A stretch of 64,000 nucleotides of DNA. Origin: Paenibacillus sp. FSL R5-0341 (GTDB lineage Bacteria; Bacillota; Bacilli; Paenibacillales; Paenibacillaceae). Made by a program: the position numbers and the translations under genes. Below the pieces are notes generated by a model. It saw only the letters and a program-made list of their open reading frames with translations. It searched no databases and was not told where the DNA came from. Where the stretch lies: NCBI RefSeq assembly GCF_037975235.1, contig NZ_CP150241.1, positions 4,216,001 to 4,280,000 on the forward strand. Direction: 5' to 3'. Below are positions 36,864 through 48,386 of the stretch, piece after piece. The stretch's first letter is position 1. The number at the start of each line of letters is the position of its first letter.

Positions 36864-37577
36864 TTAAATAATCATCCAGTCTGGTGTAATCTGCTGCAAC
36901 CAGATGGTAATCTTCGTCATCTGATCTGTAAAAAGCAATATACCAAGGAACAGCATTAATGCTCCCCCGATTTTCATCATGACATTGGAATACCGTAAGA
37001 TCCAACGTGTCGAACCGATGAAAAACGCCAAAATGAAGAACGGTATCGCAAACCCTGCCGTATAGCCTGTAATCAGCGCCAGCCAGGTTGTGGGCTCACT
37101 CGCAGCCATCGCAATGATCGCTGTTAGAATGGGACCAATACAGGGCGACCAGCCTGCCGAGAAACCGATACCAAATATAAATGAGCCCAGATATCCAGCA
37201 GGTTTCCATTTCATATCCAGCTTGCGTTCCTTCATCAGAAATTGAGGTTTGAATACACCAAGCAAAAACAATCCCATAAGCATAATCAGAATTGCAGACA
37301 ATTGCCTGATCAGCTCACGGTTATCATTGAAAAACTGACCAAACAATCCTGCACCCAGGCCAAGCGAATAAAATACAGCCGAGAAGCCCAAAATAAACGC
37401 CAGCGTGTGCGTCATCGTCTTAAAACGGACTTCTCTCTGATTGCGGTCATCCTTCAACTGTTGCACCGTCATACCTGTAATGTAGGAGAGGTATGATGGA
37501 TACAGCGGAAGACAACATGGTGATATAAATGAGACCAAACCTGCTACAAAAGCCATCCATACATTAACATCAGGCAT
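36864..37577 (-). CDS. ccdA: cytochrome c biogenesis protein CcdA
   Basis: A 237 aa membrane protein with six helices. It passes electrons from cytoplasmic thioredoxin to extracytoplasmic thiol proteins for cytochrome c and endospore maturation. The redox cysteines are in FISPCCLPLYPSYLSYI and GWSPCIGPI. GGGAG 11 nt before the ATG at 37577 supports the start. No thioredoxin-like partner is adjacent. It follows znuB after 49 bp and could share its transcript. Confidence 0.9.
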   Translation of the reverse strand: MPDVNVWMAFVAGLVSFISPCCLPLYPSYLSYITGMTVQQLKDDRNQREVRFKTMTHTLAFILGFSAVFYSLGLGAGLFGQFFNDNRELIRQLSAILIMLMGLFLLGVFKPQFLMKERKLDMKWKPAGYLGSFIFGIGFSAGWSPCIGPILTAIIAMAASEPTTWLALITGYTAGFAIPFFILAFFIGSTRWILRYSNVMMKIGGALMLFLGILLFTDQMTKITIWLQQITPDWMII

Positions 37578-37626
37578 GAAGCGGATGTCTCCCTTCCCCG
37601 GGCTCACGTGCTTGCTCGTTCAGTCG

Positions 37627-38430
37627 TCAGGCTCGGAACCCTTTTTTTCCAATCATCGTCAGAATCAGCATCATGATCAGCAATAATACGATTGTAGCTC
37701 CAGGTGCGAGGTTCCAGATACCAGCCACGACCAGTCCAAGGACTACGGCAATTTCGCCGATCACCACGGACAGAATAATAGCAGATTTGAAACTTCGGGC
37801 CATCAACAGGCTCACCGCTACCGGAATGGTCAATAGCGCTGACACCAGAAGCGCACCGACAATCTTGATCGCCGTGCTAATGACGAGTGCTGTCATCACC
37901 GTGATTAACATGTTCAGAATTCTCACAGGCAACCCTGTAACCGCTGCCGCATCTTCCTCAAAGCTAAGCAGGAAAAATTCCTTATGTAACAACGCCACAA
38001 CGATGACCACGATCAGCGTAACCACACCTACCAGCTTCAGATCCGTAGCGTCTAATGTATATATACTGCCGAACAAGTAACTCATGACATCTGCATTATA
38101 TCCTTTGCCCAGCGTGAAGAACAATGAAGCCAACGCCACGCCTCCGGACATGATAATGGCAATCGATAATTCAGCGTAAGTCTTGTACGCTTTGCGCAGC
38201 TTCTCAATCGCAAATGATGCAAGTACGGCAAATATCAAACCTACGGCAATGGGATACACTTCAATCAGGAATCCAAGTGCAACGCCGGCAATGGTCACAT
38301 GAGACAAGGTGTCTCCAATCATGGATAAACGCCGTAATACCAGAAACAGTCCGATTAGCGGAGCGGTGATGCCAATTAGTAATCCACCCGCTAGGGCACG
38401 CTGAAAAAAATCACTCATTAATATTTCCAA
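37627..38430 (-). CDS. znuB: zinc ABC transporter permease
   Basis: A 267 aa permease with about eight membrane helices of the ZnuB/AdcB class (LIGLFLVLRRLSMIGDTLSHVT near the N-terminus, KIVGALLVSALLTIPVAV later). It forms the channel for the ZnuC ATPase and the ZnuA binding protein. I chose TTG at 38430, 11 nt after AAGGAG; GTG at 38439 is too near. A Zur box before znuA and zur nearby say the substrate is zinc. Confidence 0.88.
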   Translation of the reverse strand: MEILMSDFFQRALAGGLLIGITAPLIGLFLVLRRLSMIGDTLSHVTIAGVALGFLIEVYPIAVGLIFAVLASFAIEKLRKAYKTYAELSIAIIMSGGVALASLFFTLGKGYNADVMSYLFGSIYTLDATDLKLVGVVTLIVVIVVALLHKEFFLLSFEEDAAAVTGLPVRILNMLITVMTALVISTAIKIVGALLVSALLTIPVAVSLLMARSFKSAIILSVVIGEIAVVLGLVVAGIWNLAPGATIVLLLIMMLILTMIGKKGFRA

Positions 38431-38482
38431 AACAAACACGACTCCTTCGGCCTTACTCTAATCTAATGGGCCATAAACACGG

Positions 38483-39241
38483 CTAGCGTACCTGTGCAGT
38501 GGTATGTTGCAGGTTGGTTTCAGCACAATCTTGCACCTCATGCGAATGACGTACATGGAAATTAATTTTGCCATTCGTTACCGCAGCCTCAGAACCCAGA
38601 TAACTCTCCATCCGATCCATATCATGAGACACCATCAGAAAAGTCATGCGGTGATGTTCATGCATATGCGTAATCAGTTCAAAGAAACTAGCCTGTGATT
38701 CAGCATCAATACCTACGGTTGGTTCATCCAGAATCAACAGATCCGGGTGATTAATAAGCGCTCGCGCCAAAAATACACGCTGCTGCTGCCCGCCGGACAA
38801 CTGACCAATACGTTTGTTCGCCAGATCCTCGATCCGCATGACTTGCAGAGCATCCGTACACTGCTGCTGACATTTGCGAGACATACGACGGAACATGTTT
38901 TTGTTATTGTACAAGCCGGACATGACCACTTCACGAACGGTCGCAGGGAACAACGGGTTAAATGCATTCTTTTGAGGCACATACCCAATTCTGTCCCAGT
39001 CTTTGAACCTGCGGATCGACTGTCCGAATAGTTTAATATCTCCCTGCGCAGGAGGCAATAATCCTACCAACATGCGCAGCAATGTCGTTTTACCTGCCCC
39101 GTTGGATCCGATAATCCCGACAAAGTCCCGTTCCTGGGCCATAAAATCGAGATTATCAATCACCCGCTGGTCCCCATAGGAAAATGATAGTTTCTCGATC
39201 TCTATAATTGGATCATGACATAGTGGCATGATTTGCTGCAT
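38483..39241 (-). CDS. znuC: zinc ABC transporter ATP-binding protein
   Basis: A 252 aa ABC ATPase. Walker A is GSNGAGKTTLL, the signature is LSGGQQQRVFLARAL, Walker B is LLILDEPTVGID and the switch histidine is in VSHDM. AAGGGCGG seven bases before the ATG at 39241 supports the start. It follows znuA after a ~100 bp gap that holds a stem-loop. Confidence 0.9.
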   Translation of the reverse strand: MQQIMPLCHDPIIEIEKLSFSYGDQRVIDNLDFMAQERDFVGIIGSNGAGKTTLLRMLVGLLPPAQGDIKLFGQSIRRFKDWDRIGYVPQKNAFNPLFPATVREVVMSGLYNNKNMFRRMSRKCQQQCTDALQVMRIEDLANKRIGQLSGGQQQRVFLARALINHPDLLILDEPTVGIDAESQASFFELITHMHEHHRMTFLMVSHDMDRMESYLGSEAAVTNGKINFHVRHSHEVQDCAETNLQHTTAQVR

Positions 39242-39283
39242 GGCAAAGCCGCCCTTCATTATATATAAGAATCCCATAGCGTC

Positions 39284-39319
39284 CTAAGAGCCTTCACCGC
39301 GAACGGTAAAGACTCTTAG
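39284..39319 (-). other. intercistronic stem-loop between znuA and znuC
   Basis: On the minus strand CTAAGAGTCTTTACCG pairs with CGGTGAAGGCTCTTAG (two mismatches) around TTCG. No T-run follows. This is typical of a stability or partial-termination element that keeps the binding protein in excess over the ATPase and permease. Confidence 0.7.
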
Positions 39320-39340
39320 TTCTGAATCCTTCATTCTATC

Positions 39341-40399
39341 TTATTTTAATGCGATCAGCAGATTTTGCAAATTTTTCTCCATCAGGGTGAAATAATCATC
39401 CCCGTTTGTTGCCTGCTCTTTGGTCAATCCCTCAACCGGATTAAGGACCATCGTTTCAACGCCTGCCTCGCTTGCCAGTGTTTTCGCCAATTTGTCAGAT
39501 ACCAGCTCTTCGAAGAAAATGTACTTAATGCCTTCATCTTTAACGAGTTTCGCAAGCTTCACGATATCCTGTCCTGTCGGTTCAGCATCCGGGGAAAGTC
39601 CCATAATGGCATGCTGGCTTAATCCATAATCACGTGCAAGATAGCCGAACGCTTGGTGCGAAACAACAATTTCCTTGTTCGGTACTGTAGCCAGTTCATC
39701 CGTAAAACGCTGATCCAGCGTCTCAAGCTTCGTACGGAGCTCTTCGTAACGTTGTTCGTAACCTGCTTTGTGATCAGGATCTACCTCAACGAGACTATTT
39801 TTGATGTTTTCAGCCATGATCATGGCCGATTTCGGACTAACCCACGTATGTGGATCCGTATGATGGTCAGCGACATCTTCACTGGTAGCCTCATCTGCGT
39901 GTTCATCTGCATGCTCGTCTTCATGCTCTTCGCCGTGACCATGCCCATCATCACCCTCAGCGGTTAACAGCTTAACACCTTCGCTGACGGCAACCGACTT
40001 CACCTGTGTATCACTGTTCAGCGACTTCAGGAAATTCGGTACCCATCCTTCCAGTCCAGCTCCATTATAGAAGAACAGCTGTGCCTTGGACGTATTAACA
40101 ATATCCTGACTCTTCGGAGTCCAGTCATGTGGCTCTACTCCCGTTGGCAGCAGGTTAATGACATTGGCATCTTCGCCACCGATTGCAGTCGTAAAAGCAT
40201 ATACAGGATAAAATGTCGTCACAACATTTACTTTGCCTTCAACCATCTTGGCACTATTGGAACTATCCTGCCCACACGCAGACAATACCAGCAAACTGAG
40301 AATCAGCAAACCCGTCCACAGCAACTTCATGTTGCCTCTTTTGCTCGTCTTGCCTGTCAGGTTAGCCTGAACTTGATGTTGCTCTTTATAAAATGTCAT
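39341..40399 (-). CDS. znuA: zinc ABC transporter substrate-binding lipoprotein
   Basis: A cluster-A1 zinc/manganese-binding lipoprotein of 352 aa. The lipobox is LSAC after the hydrophobic stretch LLWTGLLILSLLVL, followed by FYPVYAF, GVEPHDW, a histidine- and acid-rich loop (~145-175) typical of zinc-specific members, DPHTWVSPK, SHQAFGYLARDYGL and FFEELVSD. The ATG at 40399 lies nine bases after GGAG; an ATG at 40330, immediately before the signal sequence, is an alternative. A Zur box lies just upstream. Confidence 0.9.
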   Translation of the reverse strand: MTFYKEQHQVQANLTGKTSKRGNMKLLWTGLLILSLLVLSACGQDSSNSAKMVEGKVNVVTTFYPVYAFTTAIGGEDANVINLLPTGVEPHDWTPKSQDIVNTSKAQLFFYNGAGLEGWVPNFLKSLNSDTQVKSVAVSEGVKLLTAEGDDGHGHGEEHEDEHADEHADEATSEDVADHHTDPHTWVSPKSAMIMAENIKNSLVEVDPDHKAGYEQRYEELRTKLETLDQRFTDELATVPNKEIVVSHQAFGYLARDYGLSQHAIMGLSPDAEPTGQDIVKLAKLVKDEGIKYIFFEELVSDKLAKTLASEAGVETMVLNPVEGLTKEQATNGDDYFTLMEKNLQNLLIALK

Positions 40400-40420
40400 T
40401 ATCATTCACTCCGCATCTCT

Positions 40421-40441
40421 TAATCGTAAACATTACTGAAA
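40421..40441. promoter_or_regulatory. Zur box upstream of znuACB
   Basis: AATCGTAA followed after one base by CATTAC matches most of the Bacillus 9-1-9 Zur consensus (AATCGTAAT N ATTACGATT); the right half departs at its end. It lies 22 bp upstream of the znuA start. A zur gene is ~3 kb away. Confidence 0.7.
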
Positions 40442-40564
40442 GAATTATAGGTAACCTGAACCTACTTGTCAAGCTATCTTGTCCTATTCATTCTTTCCTG
40501 AAGTACGGAGTTCATAACAGTATATGCTTGTTCTCTTCCCGCCAGATGTGAATTCTTCCAACAA

Positions 40565-40600
40565 AAAAAGGGGCCCGAATTACATCGGGCCACCTTGTGT
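40565..40600 (-). terminator. metG terminator
   Basis: On the minus strand GGCCCGA pairs with TCGGGCC around TGTAAT and is followed by CCTTTTTTTG. It lies ~85 bp after the metG stop. Confidence 0.85.
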
Positions 40601-40674
40601 CATAATTATGACAGTATTTGAATCAATTTCTTAACTCATAGTAAAAATATTATGAAATTGATTCATTTATATTC

Positions 40675-43070
<2,396 letters not shown>

Positions 43071-43153
43071 GCGGGCCCCTTTGTCAAGTGGACAGCATCC
43101 TCAAGTTCAATCCTGGCCTGCTTCCAGGCCACCCGAATACTTCAGGCTCATCG

Positions 43154-43405
43154 TTACTCTGATACCAGAGTAGACTTCTCCGTCTTCGGTGGCACTAGAT
43201 CTACACCGCCTGGATGAAACGGGTGACATTTGGCAATGCGTTTCGCTGTTAGCAACGAGCCTTTGAGCGCACCGTGCACTTCAATCGCCTCCATGGCATA
43301 AGCCGAACAGCTTGGATAGAACCGGCATGTTGGCGGCGTCAATGGAGAGATATAGTTGCGGTAGACCCGAATGGGTGCCTGAGCTATTCTACGCGATAAC
43401 TTCAT
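43154..43405 (-). CDS. yidD: membrane protein insertion efficiency factor YidD
   Basis: An 83 aa protein with the family core [20 protein letters not shown] and the cysteines of [16 protein letters not shown], then [18 protein letters not shown]. It assists YidC-dependent membrane insertion. It starts two bases after the zur stop, so the two are probably cotranscribed. A small TGGCCTG/CAGGCCA hairpin follows at ~43114-43131, without a T-run. Confidence 0.95.
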   Translation of the reverse strand: MKLSRRIAQAPIRVYRNYISPLTPPTCRFYPSCSAYAMEAIEVHGALKGSLLTAKRIAKCHPFHPGGVDLVPPKTEKSTLVSE

Positions 43406-43407
43406 GG

Positions 43408-43872
43408 TCAGTGCTTCCCGTGAGCGTGTTGATGTCCAGACGCCGTTTTGGCCGGCGCATGCTCAGCACAGTCCTTGCAATATCCAAATACCTCGAACTT
43501 GTGATCCACAACCTGAAATTGCTCAGGCGCATCCGCAAGCTGCATCGGGCAAAAAACAATAGGATATGTCTTCTGACATTTCAGACAGATCATATGATGG
43601 TGATGATGATCTTCACTACAGTGTGCTCTGAATTTAACGCCATCTTCAAAGATGACCTGTTCCAGTACACCCAGTTCCTGCATCACACGCAAATTCCGAT
43701 ATACCGTGTCAAAACTCAGTCCGCTATAAGTCTTACCCATATATTCATAGACGTCCTTGGGTGTAAGATACCCGGGCGACTCGGCAAATAACCGGGCCAA
43801 AGTTTTCCGCTGATCGGTAATGCGGAGCCCCTGTGAGGACATGGTCGAAATAATCTGTTCTGTCGACAGCAT
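43408..43872 (-). CDS. zur: zinc uptake regulator Zur (Fur family)
   Basis: A 154 aa Fur-family repressor. The winged helix contains [12 protein letters not shown] and [20 protein letters not shown]. The metal sites are in [20 protein letters not shown] and the second CxxC in [21 protein letters not shown] resembles B. subtilis Zur more than Fur or PerR. A histidine-rich tail ([10 protein letters not shown]) is extra. AGGAGG before the ATG supports the start. The Zur box at znuA supports the zinc role. Confidence 0.88.
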   Translation of the reverse strand: MLSTEQIISTMSSQGLRITDQRKTLARLFAESPGYLTPKDVYEYMGKTYSGLSFDTVYRNLRVMQELGVLEQVIFEDGVKFRAHCSEDHHHHHMICLKCQKTYPIVFCPMQLADAPEQFQVVDHKFEVFGYCKDCAEHAPAKTASGHQHAHGKH

Positions 43873-44034
43873 GATCTAAAGCACCTCCTGTCATACGAGC
43901 ATTTTGCATCATTCATAGAGCGACAGTTTATTCGGCAAAAGCAAAAACTTTTGCTTTCTTGTATACCTCTAATAATGCATCAAATTACGATTAGAGTCAA
44001 CGAAGCTACCGCGTTCTCCCATTTCAACAAGATA

Positions 44035-44115
44035 TAAAAAGAACTCCACACATGCCGTGTCATTATGTTTAGCCTAAAGCTAATGACATGGCATGGACAC
44101 GGAGTCCTTTCTTGA
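44035..44115 (-). terminator. terminator of the PKD/stalk-domain surface protein gene
   Basis: A long hairpin on the minus strand: GGACTCC, ATGCCATGTCATTA and TAGC pair with the opposite arm ending GGAGTTC, followed by TTTTTA. It lies ~100 bp after the stop of the 750 aa gene. Confidence 0.85.
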
Positions 44116-44210
44116 CGGTTCAGATGATTAATCGTTCGGGCGACTTTTGGGGTGAACGGGTATATATGATATAAGCTTTCACTCCAAACCGTCCGTGCAT
44201 GTTCATGATA

Positions 44211-46463
44211 TTACTTTTCAGCCGGAAGCGGCGTGAACAGCAGGTTGACAGGGAGGTTACTTCCTGGTGCCGCCGAGAAGAGAATGGTTACACTCTCGCC
44301 GTACGAACCTGTGCGATACATCACGCTTTGCTCATTAGGTGCAGTTACAGATTTACCTGTGGAAATCTGAACGACCTGTCCGTTCACGAGAGCCACACCT
44401 GAGTATCTGCCTCCACGAGGGTTGAATGAGATCAACGTGCGTGGAGCCACATTATTTAATGTGATTTTGTACAATACACCGAAGTTACCTGCGTTGGATG
44501 CTTCCGTGTACGCCATAGGATCCGTTCCTACAAGGTTTGGATCACTTGCATTATCTCCAAGTGGAAGACGTGCAGGCTTCGAACCTACTTCTTGATCGTA
44601 CGTAATAATCCGTGTTGCATTTGGATACGTTCCACGGTTGTGAACCCCATCACGATCCAGAACCGGCAGGCTCGACAACACTTCCATCGGGTCCTTGTTT
44701 TCTTCGATCATGATAATGTTGTAATCCAGTTCGTAGTCACTGAATACATCTGAATACAAGGAGATGACTTGTCCCTGTTTCATTCGAAGTACACTCAGAT
44801 CATTGAGAATCAGCTTGCTTTCTCCTGGCTGGATGTACACTTTCTTTTGACCCGTCCCATTCTGCATGGATTGGAACCAACGGTCAATCGACAACTTTCC
44901 AGCTACCGTTGCAAAAGGTGACGGTCCTGCAAAGCCCATGTTTTGCTGTTCAATGGACGCCGTGTAAGCATTGTTGTTTGTCGCTACAACGTACATTTTC
45001 ACGTTTTTGCCCGTATTGTTCACATGGTGAATCATGAAGCGTGTCTGTCCGAAGGAAGATTCCTTGTACACGATGCCTTCCGTATTCACAGTTTCCGGGC
45101 TGTTACTGCGGATCAGCAGACTTGGTTCGTCATAATACGTGAAAAGAACTTTCTCCAATGCCGGTACTCCGCCACCGTCGAAGGTAAATTTCTCACCCAC
45201 AGGTGTGAACAATTGGTTGAAGTCGGACAAACTGTATAGCGTTTCGCCCGTAATATTGATCATCTTGGTATAGCTATCGCTAGCACCATGTTTATCGGTA
45301 ACTGTAATCGTTACGGTCTTCGGTCCTGGAACAAAGAATGCAAGGGCATTGTTATCCCATTCTGTTTTTACAATCGCATTTTCATCATCTGTGCTTTGAT
45401 CAATATAGGTGATTTTCTCACCCATTTTGTATTCTTCCTTATCTGTCGTAAACATCGCAACTGGTGGCAGATTCGGTCTTTCAACCTTAATCGTAACCGA
45501 GTATGGATCACTCCATTGACCACTCGAATCCTGGACCGCATAGGTTACCGTATATATACCTGGTTGGTCGAATGAATCCTGACGGCCAGTCCAACGCTCA
45601 TCAACAATGCTGAGTCCTTTTGGTGAACTGGATCTGGTTGTGTAGGTTACCTGCTCCCCAGCAAAAACTTCTTTTTGTACCGAGAAGCTGGCTACTGGTT
45701 TGGTACTCAGATTCAATACAACCGTTTTCGCAGGCTGGTTTACTTTATAAGTGATGTTCAGGGCCTGCGTAATCGACGTCAGCGGCACCATGAACGTATT
45801 CTTTTGTTGATAAGCCGCGCCCTTCATCGTTCTGGACACACCATTAACGGTATAGATCTTGCTGTTTGTTTTGAAACGCAGCTCATCTTCACCACTAATA
45901 ATGATCGTTTCTTTGGTCGTGTTATCGTATTTAACATCATAGCCGACCCGATCTACCAAAGCACGGATGGCTACATAGGATACACCGTTTTTAACAGCCA
46001 TTGGCTGTCCGGCAAGATATGTTTTTCCATCTTGCATCATTTTATTGCTGTTCATATATAGCGTGAGGTCTCCACCCCCGCCTCCAGCGACAGATGAACT
46101 CCCTGTAGACGGTTGCTCCACTTCAACTGGTGCAGGTGCTGGTGTTTCCTCAGCTGTACCTTCTTCGTCCGTCGGTTCCGTTACCGGATCAACCGGAGTA
46201 CCGTCTGTTCCTGTAGGAACATTGGTTTCGGGGTCCACTTCTTCAGTTGTTTCATTATTTGATGTTGGAGTGTCTGTTCCGGATTTCACTTCGGATTCCG
46301 CGATGGTTTGTTCTTTCTTCACAACCTCCACGGATTTAACTTTGGCTGTATTCACTGGTGTAGTATCGCTCTGATCAGCTGATTGTGCATTCGCAGGAAT
46401 CACTGCAAACGCCTGAAAAACAGCAAAAGCGGTAAGTATGGACAATTTTTTCTTGAAATTCAT
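44211..46463 (-). CDS. secreted stalk-domain/PKD surface protein
   Basis: A 750 aa exported protein. A signal peptide (~1-27, cut after ANA) is followed by a T/E/P-rich linker (~30-125), a copper-amine-oxidase-N stalk domain (~135-255, with SYVAIRALVDRVGYDV and FMVPLTSITQALNITY), two PKD/Ig-like domains (~258-345 and ~348-420) and a ~330-residue C-terminal region with a TTG-free beta-rich look (RTLISFNPRGGRYSGVALVN). No LPXTG or SLH is seen, so anchoring may be through the stalk domain. The function is unknown; a wall or matrix role is inferred. AAGGAG before the ATG supports the start. Confidence 0.8.
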   Translation of the reverse strand: MNFKKKLSILTAFAVFQAFAVIPANAQSADQSDTTPVNTAKVKSVEVVKKEQTIAESEVKSGTDTPTSNNETTEEVDPETNVPTGTDGTPVDPVTEPTDEEGTAEETPAPAPVEVEQPSTGSSSVAGGGGGDLTLYMNSNKMMQDGKTYLAGQPMAVKNGVSYVAIRALVDRVGYDVKYDNTTKETIIISGEDELRFKTNSKIYTVNGVSRTMKGAAYQQKNTFMVPLTSITQALNITYKVNQPAKTVVLNLSTKPVASFSVQKEVFAGEQVTYTTRSSSPKGLSIVDERWTGRQDSFDQPGIYTVTYAVQDSSGQWSDPYSVTIKVERPNLPPVAMFTTDKEEYKMGEKITYIDQSTDDENAIVKTEWDNNALAFFVPGPKTVTITVTDKHGASDSYTKMINITGETLYSLSDFNQLFTPVGEKFTFDGGGVPALEKVLFTYYDEPSLLIRSNSPETVNTEGIVYKESSFGQTRFMIHHVNNTGKNVKMYVVATNNNAYTASIEQQNMGFAGPSPFATVAGKLSIDRWFQSMQNGTGQKKVYIQPGESKLILNDLSVLRMKQGQVISLYSDVFSDYELDYNIIMIEENKDPMEVLSSLPVLDRDGVHNRGTYPNATRIITYDQEVGSKPARLPLGDNASDPNLVGTDPMAYTEASNAGNFGVLYKITLNNVAPRTLISFNPRGGRYSGVALVNGQVVQISTGKSVTAPNEQSVMYRTGSYGESVTILFSAAPGSNLPVNLLFTPLPAEK

Positions 46464-46672
46464 TCTTTGTCTTTGGCTCCTTCTGCTCCCATTTTATAAA
46501 TATCCCCCTCAAAAAGTCATATTATTAGACGCTTGGGACCGGGAAAAGTTGCTAAAAAATTAAGAGGAGAATTGTAAACTTTTAATAGAAGGAAAATACT
46601 ATGAAAATAGTTATCTATCAATAATCTGTATTAGCATTAGATCCCAAATAAACCCAATCAAACTTTTCAACA

Positions 46673-46727
46673 AAAAATTCTCTCCAGAAGATGGCCAAGT
46701 AGCACCATATCCTAGAGAGAATTGAAT
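46673..46727 (-). terminator. terminator of the nagZ operon
   Basis: AATTCTCTC (46677-46685) pairs with GAGAGAATT (46715-46723), with inner ATGG/CCAT pairing. On the minus strand it ends in TTTTTTG, 16 bp after the nagZ stop. Confidence 0.9.
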
Positions 46728-46739
46728 GATTCAATATGT

Positions 46740-48359
46740 CTAACGTAAACGAACAGGCAAACTTCCTGTAGGCTCCAACTCACCGGTTAACACGAGAGAT
46801 AGTGCCCGGACAACTGTAGGCGTATTTTCATAGGTACACACATAACTTCCCGGGAGTGAAATCTCCAGTAGATCATATGGATTACGGAGAGCAATTACAA
46901 TCAGAGATTGATTTTCACTCAGCTTTTCAACCAGATACCGTTGCCCTTTCGGAAGGTGACCTGAGGATGTGTAAGTACATACAATGACCTGCTCAGCCTC
47001 CGACACATCCTTTAATATCCGGTCTGCTTCATCATAAGATGGCTGAGTCGTTATTTTACGCTCCCGAACTCTGCCTCGCAGCTGCGATAGCGCCACGCCA
47101 AGGGAATCAGTATGGGACCATGGTTCATCCACCTCTGTCCGTTGCACAACTTCAGGCCAGATGACATACACGTCCTTCTCTGGGTTCAACGGCAGCAGCC
47201 CTTCATTATGAACTACGGTAATACTGTTTGAAGCAATGTTGAACAATGTAGATTCAATGGACTCCGTGGAATCAACGGGTTCAATATTTACTGCTTCGGC
47301 AGTTTCATTCGTTTCCGGCGAAACAAGACCCGTTTTCCGGTACCCGCAGCGCGTTGCCTTCCATGTAATAATACGTTCCAGTGCCTTGTTAATGATATCT
47401 TCCGAAATTCGCCCTGTTCGGACTGCTTCAATGATTGCTTCCACAGCAGCAACCTGATCTTGCAGGGTATGACTCACCAGAATCAGATCTGCTCCTGCCT
47501 CCACAGCACGAATGGCAGCTTCAGCTACCCCATACGGTTTGGATATCGCATGCATTTCAAGACAGTCTGTAATAATAATGCCCTCAAAGCCCATTTCTTC
47601 ACGTAACAGACAGGTTAACACTTTACGCGATAATGTTGCCGGAATAGGCTCCGGTTCAATCGCTGGAAAAATAACATGAGCTGTCATAATGGCATCGACT
47701 CCGGCCTCGATAGCCCGGCGGAACGGTAGTAATTCGATCTGTTCCAACCTGTTTCGATCATGAGGTACAATGACCATACCTAGATGAGAATCTACCGCAG
47801 TATCCCCATGTCCAGGAAAATGTTTGGCTGTTGCAGCTATGCCTTGTGATTGATATCCCGTTATGGCCGCGGCTCCATGAGCGGCTACACGCTCGGCATT
47901 TTCGCCATATGACCGTACACCAATCACCGGGTTTAGCGCATTGTTATTCACGTCCACCAAGGGCGCAAGGTTCATATCAATACCGATGCTTTTCAACTCA
48001 CGACCCAGAATTCGGGCACATTCAAGGGTATAATCCGGATTGCCTGTCGCACCAAGCGCCATGTTACCCGGAACTTGAGTTACTCCCTCTTTGTCGATCC
48101 TTGCGACCATACCACCTTCCTGATCCACCGAGATCATGAGTGGTAAATCTCCCGCCTCACCAGCAATACCTTGCAGTTCTTCGGACAGTCGCGTCAATTG
48201 ATCTACACTTTGCACATTACGCCGGAAATAAATGACACCCCCAACGTGGTGGTCACGGATTAAGCGAGTAATCTGCTCATCTGCATGCTGTCCGTGAAAA
48301 CCACACATCAACAGTTGCCCTACCTTTTGCTCCAATGTCAAATTATTCAATGCTTTCAT
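46740..48359 (-). CDS. nagZ: beta-N-acetylhexosaminidase, GH3 family
   Basis: A 539 aa two-domain GH3 enzyme without signal peptide. The (beta/alpha)8 domain has SVDQEGGMVARI, the NagZ-type general acid/base loop KHFPGHGDT (179-187) and the nucleophile D265 in IIITDCLEMHAI; an alpha/beta sandwich domain follows (~370-539). It probably removes N-acetylglucosamine from muropeptides or chitooligosaccharides. CGGAGGG before the ATG supports the start. It is the last gene of the ABC-YesMN operon, so the transporter may import its substrate. Confidence 0.88.
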   Translation of the reverse strand: MKALNNLTLEQKVGQLLMCGFHGQHADEQITRLIRDHHVGGVIYFRRNVQSVDQLTRLSEELQGIAGEAGDLPLMISVDQEGGMVARIDKEGVTQVPGNMALGATGNPDYTLECARILGRELKSIGIDMNLAPLVDVNNNALNPVIGVRSYGENAERVAAHGAAAITGYQSQGIAATAKHFPGHGDTAVDSHLGMVIVPHDRNRLEQIELLPFRRAIEAGVDAIMTAHVIFPAIEPEPIPATLSRKVLTCLLREEMGFEGIIITDCLEMHAISKPYGVAEAAIRAVEAGADLILVSHTLQDQVAAVEAIIEAVRTGRISEDIINKALERIITWKATRCGYRKTGLVSPETNETAEAVNIEPVDSTESIESTLFNIASNSITVVHNEGLLPLNPEKDVYVIWPEVVQRTEVDEPWSHTDSLGVALSQLRGRVRERKITTQPSYDEADRILKDVSEAEQVIVCTYTSSGHLPKGQRYLVEKLSENQSLIVIALRNPYDLLEISLPGSYVCTYENTPTVVRALSLVLTGELEPTGSLPVRLR

Positions 48360-48386
48360 GCAACTTCCCTCCGTTTCTCTTGAAGA

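Noticed and set aside
43110..43131. Terminator after yidD (TGGCCTG/CAGGCCA)
   Set aside because: The stem is short and no T-run follows on the minus strand.
46464..46672. Promoter for the 750 aa surface protein gene
   Set aside because: The region is A+T-rich, so many loose matches occur; none is convincing.
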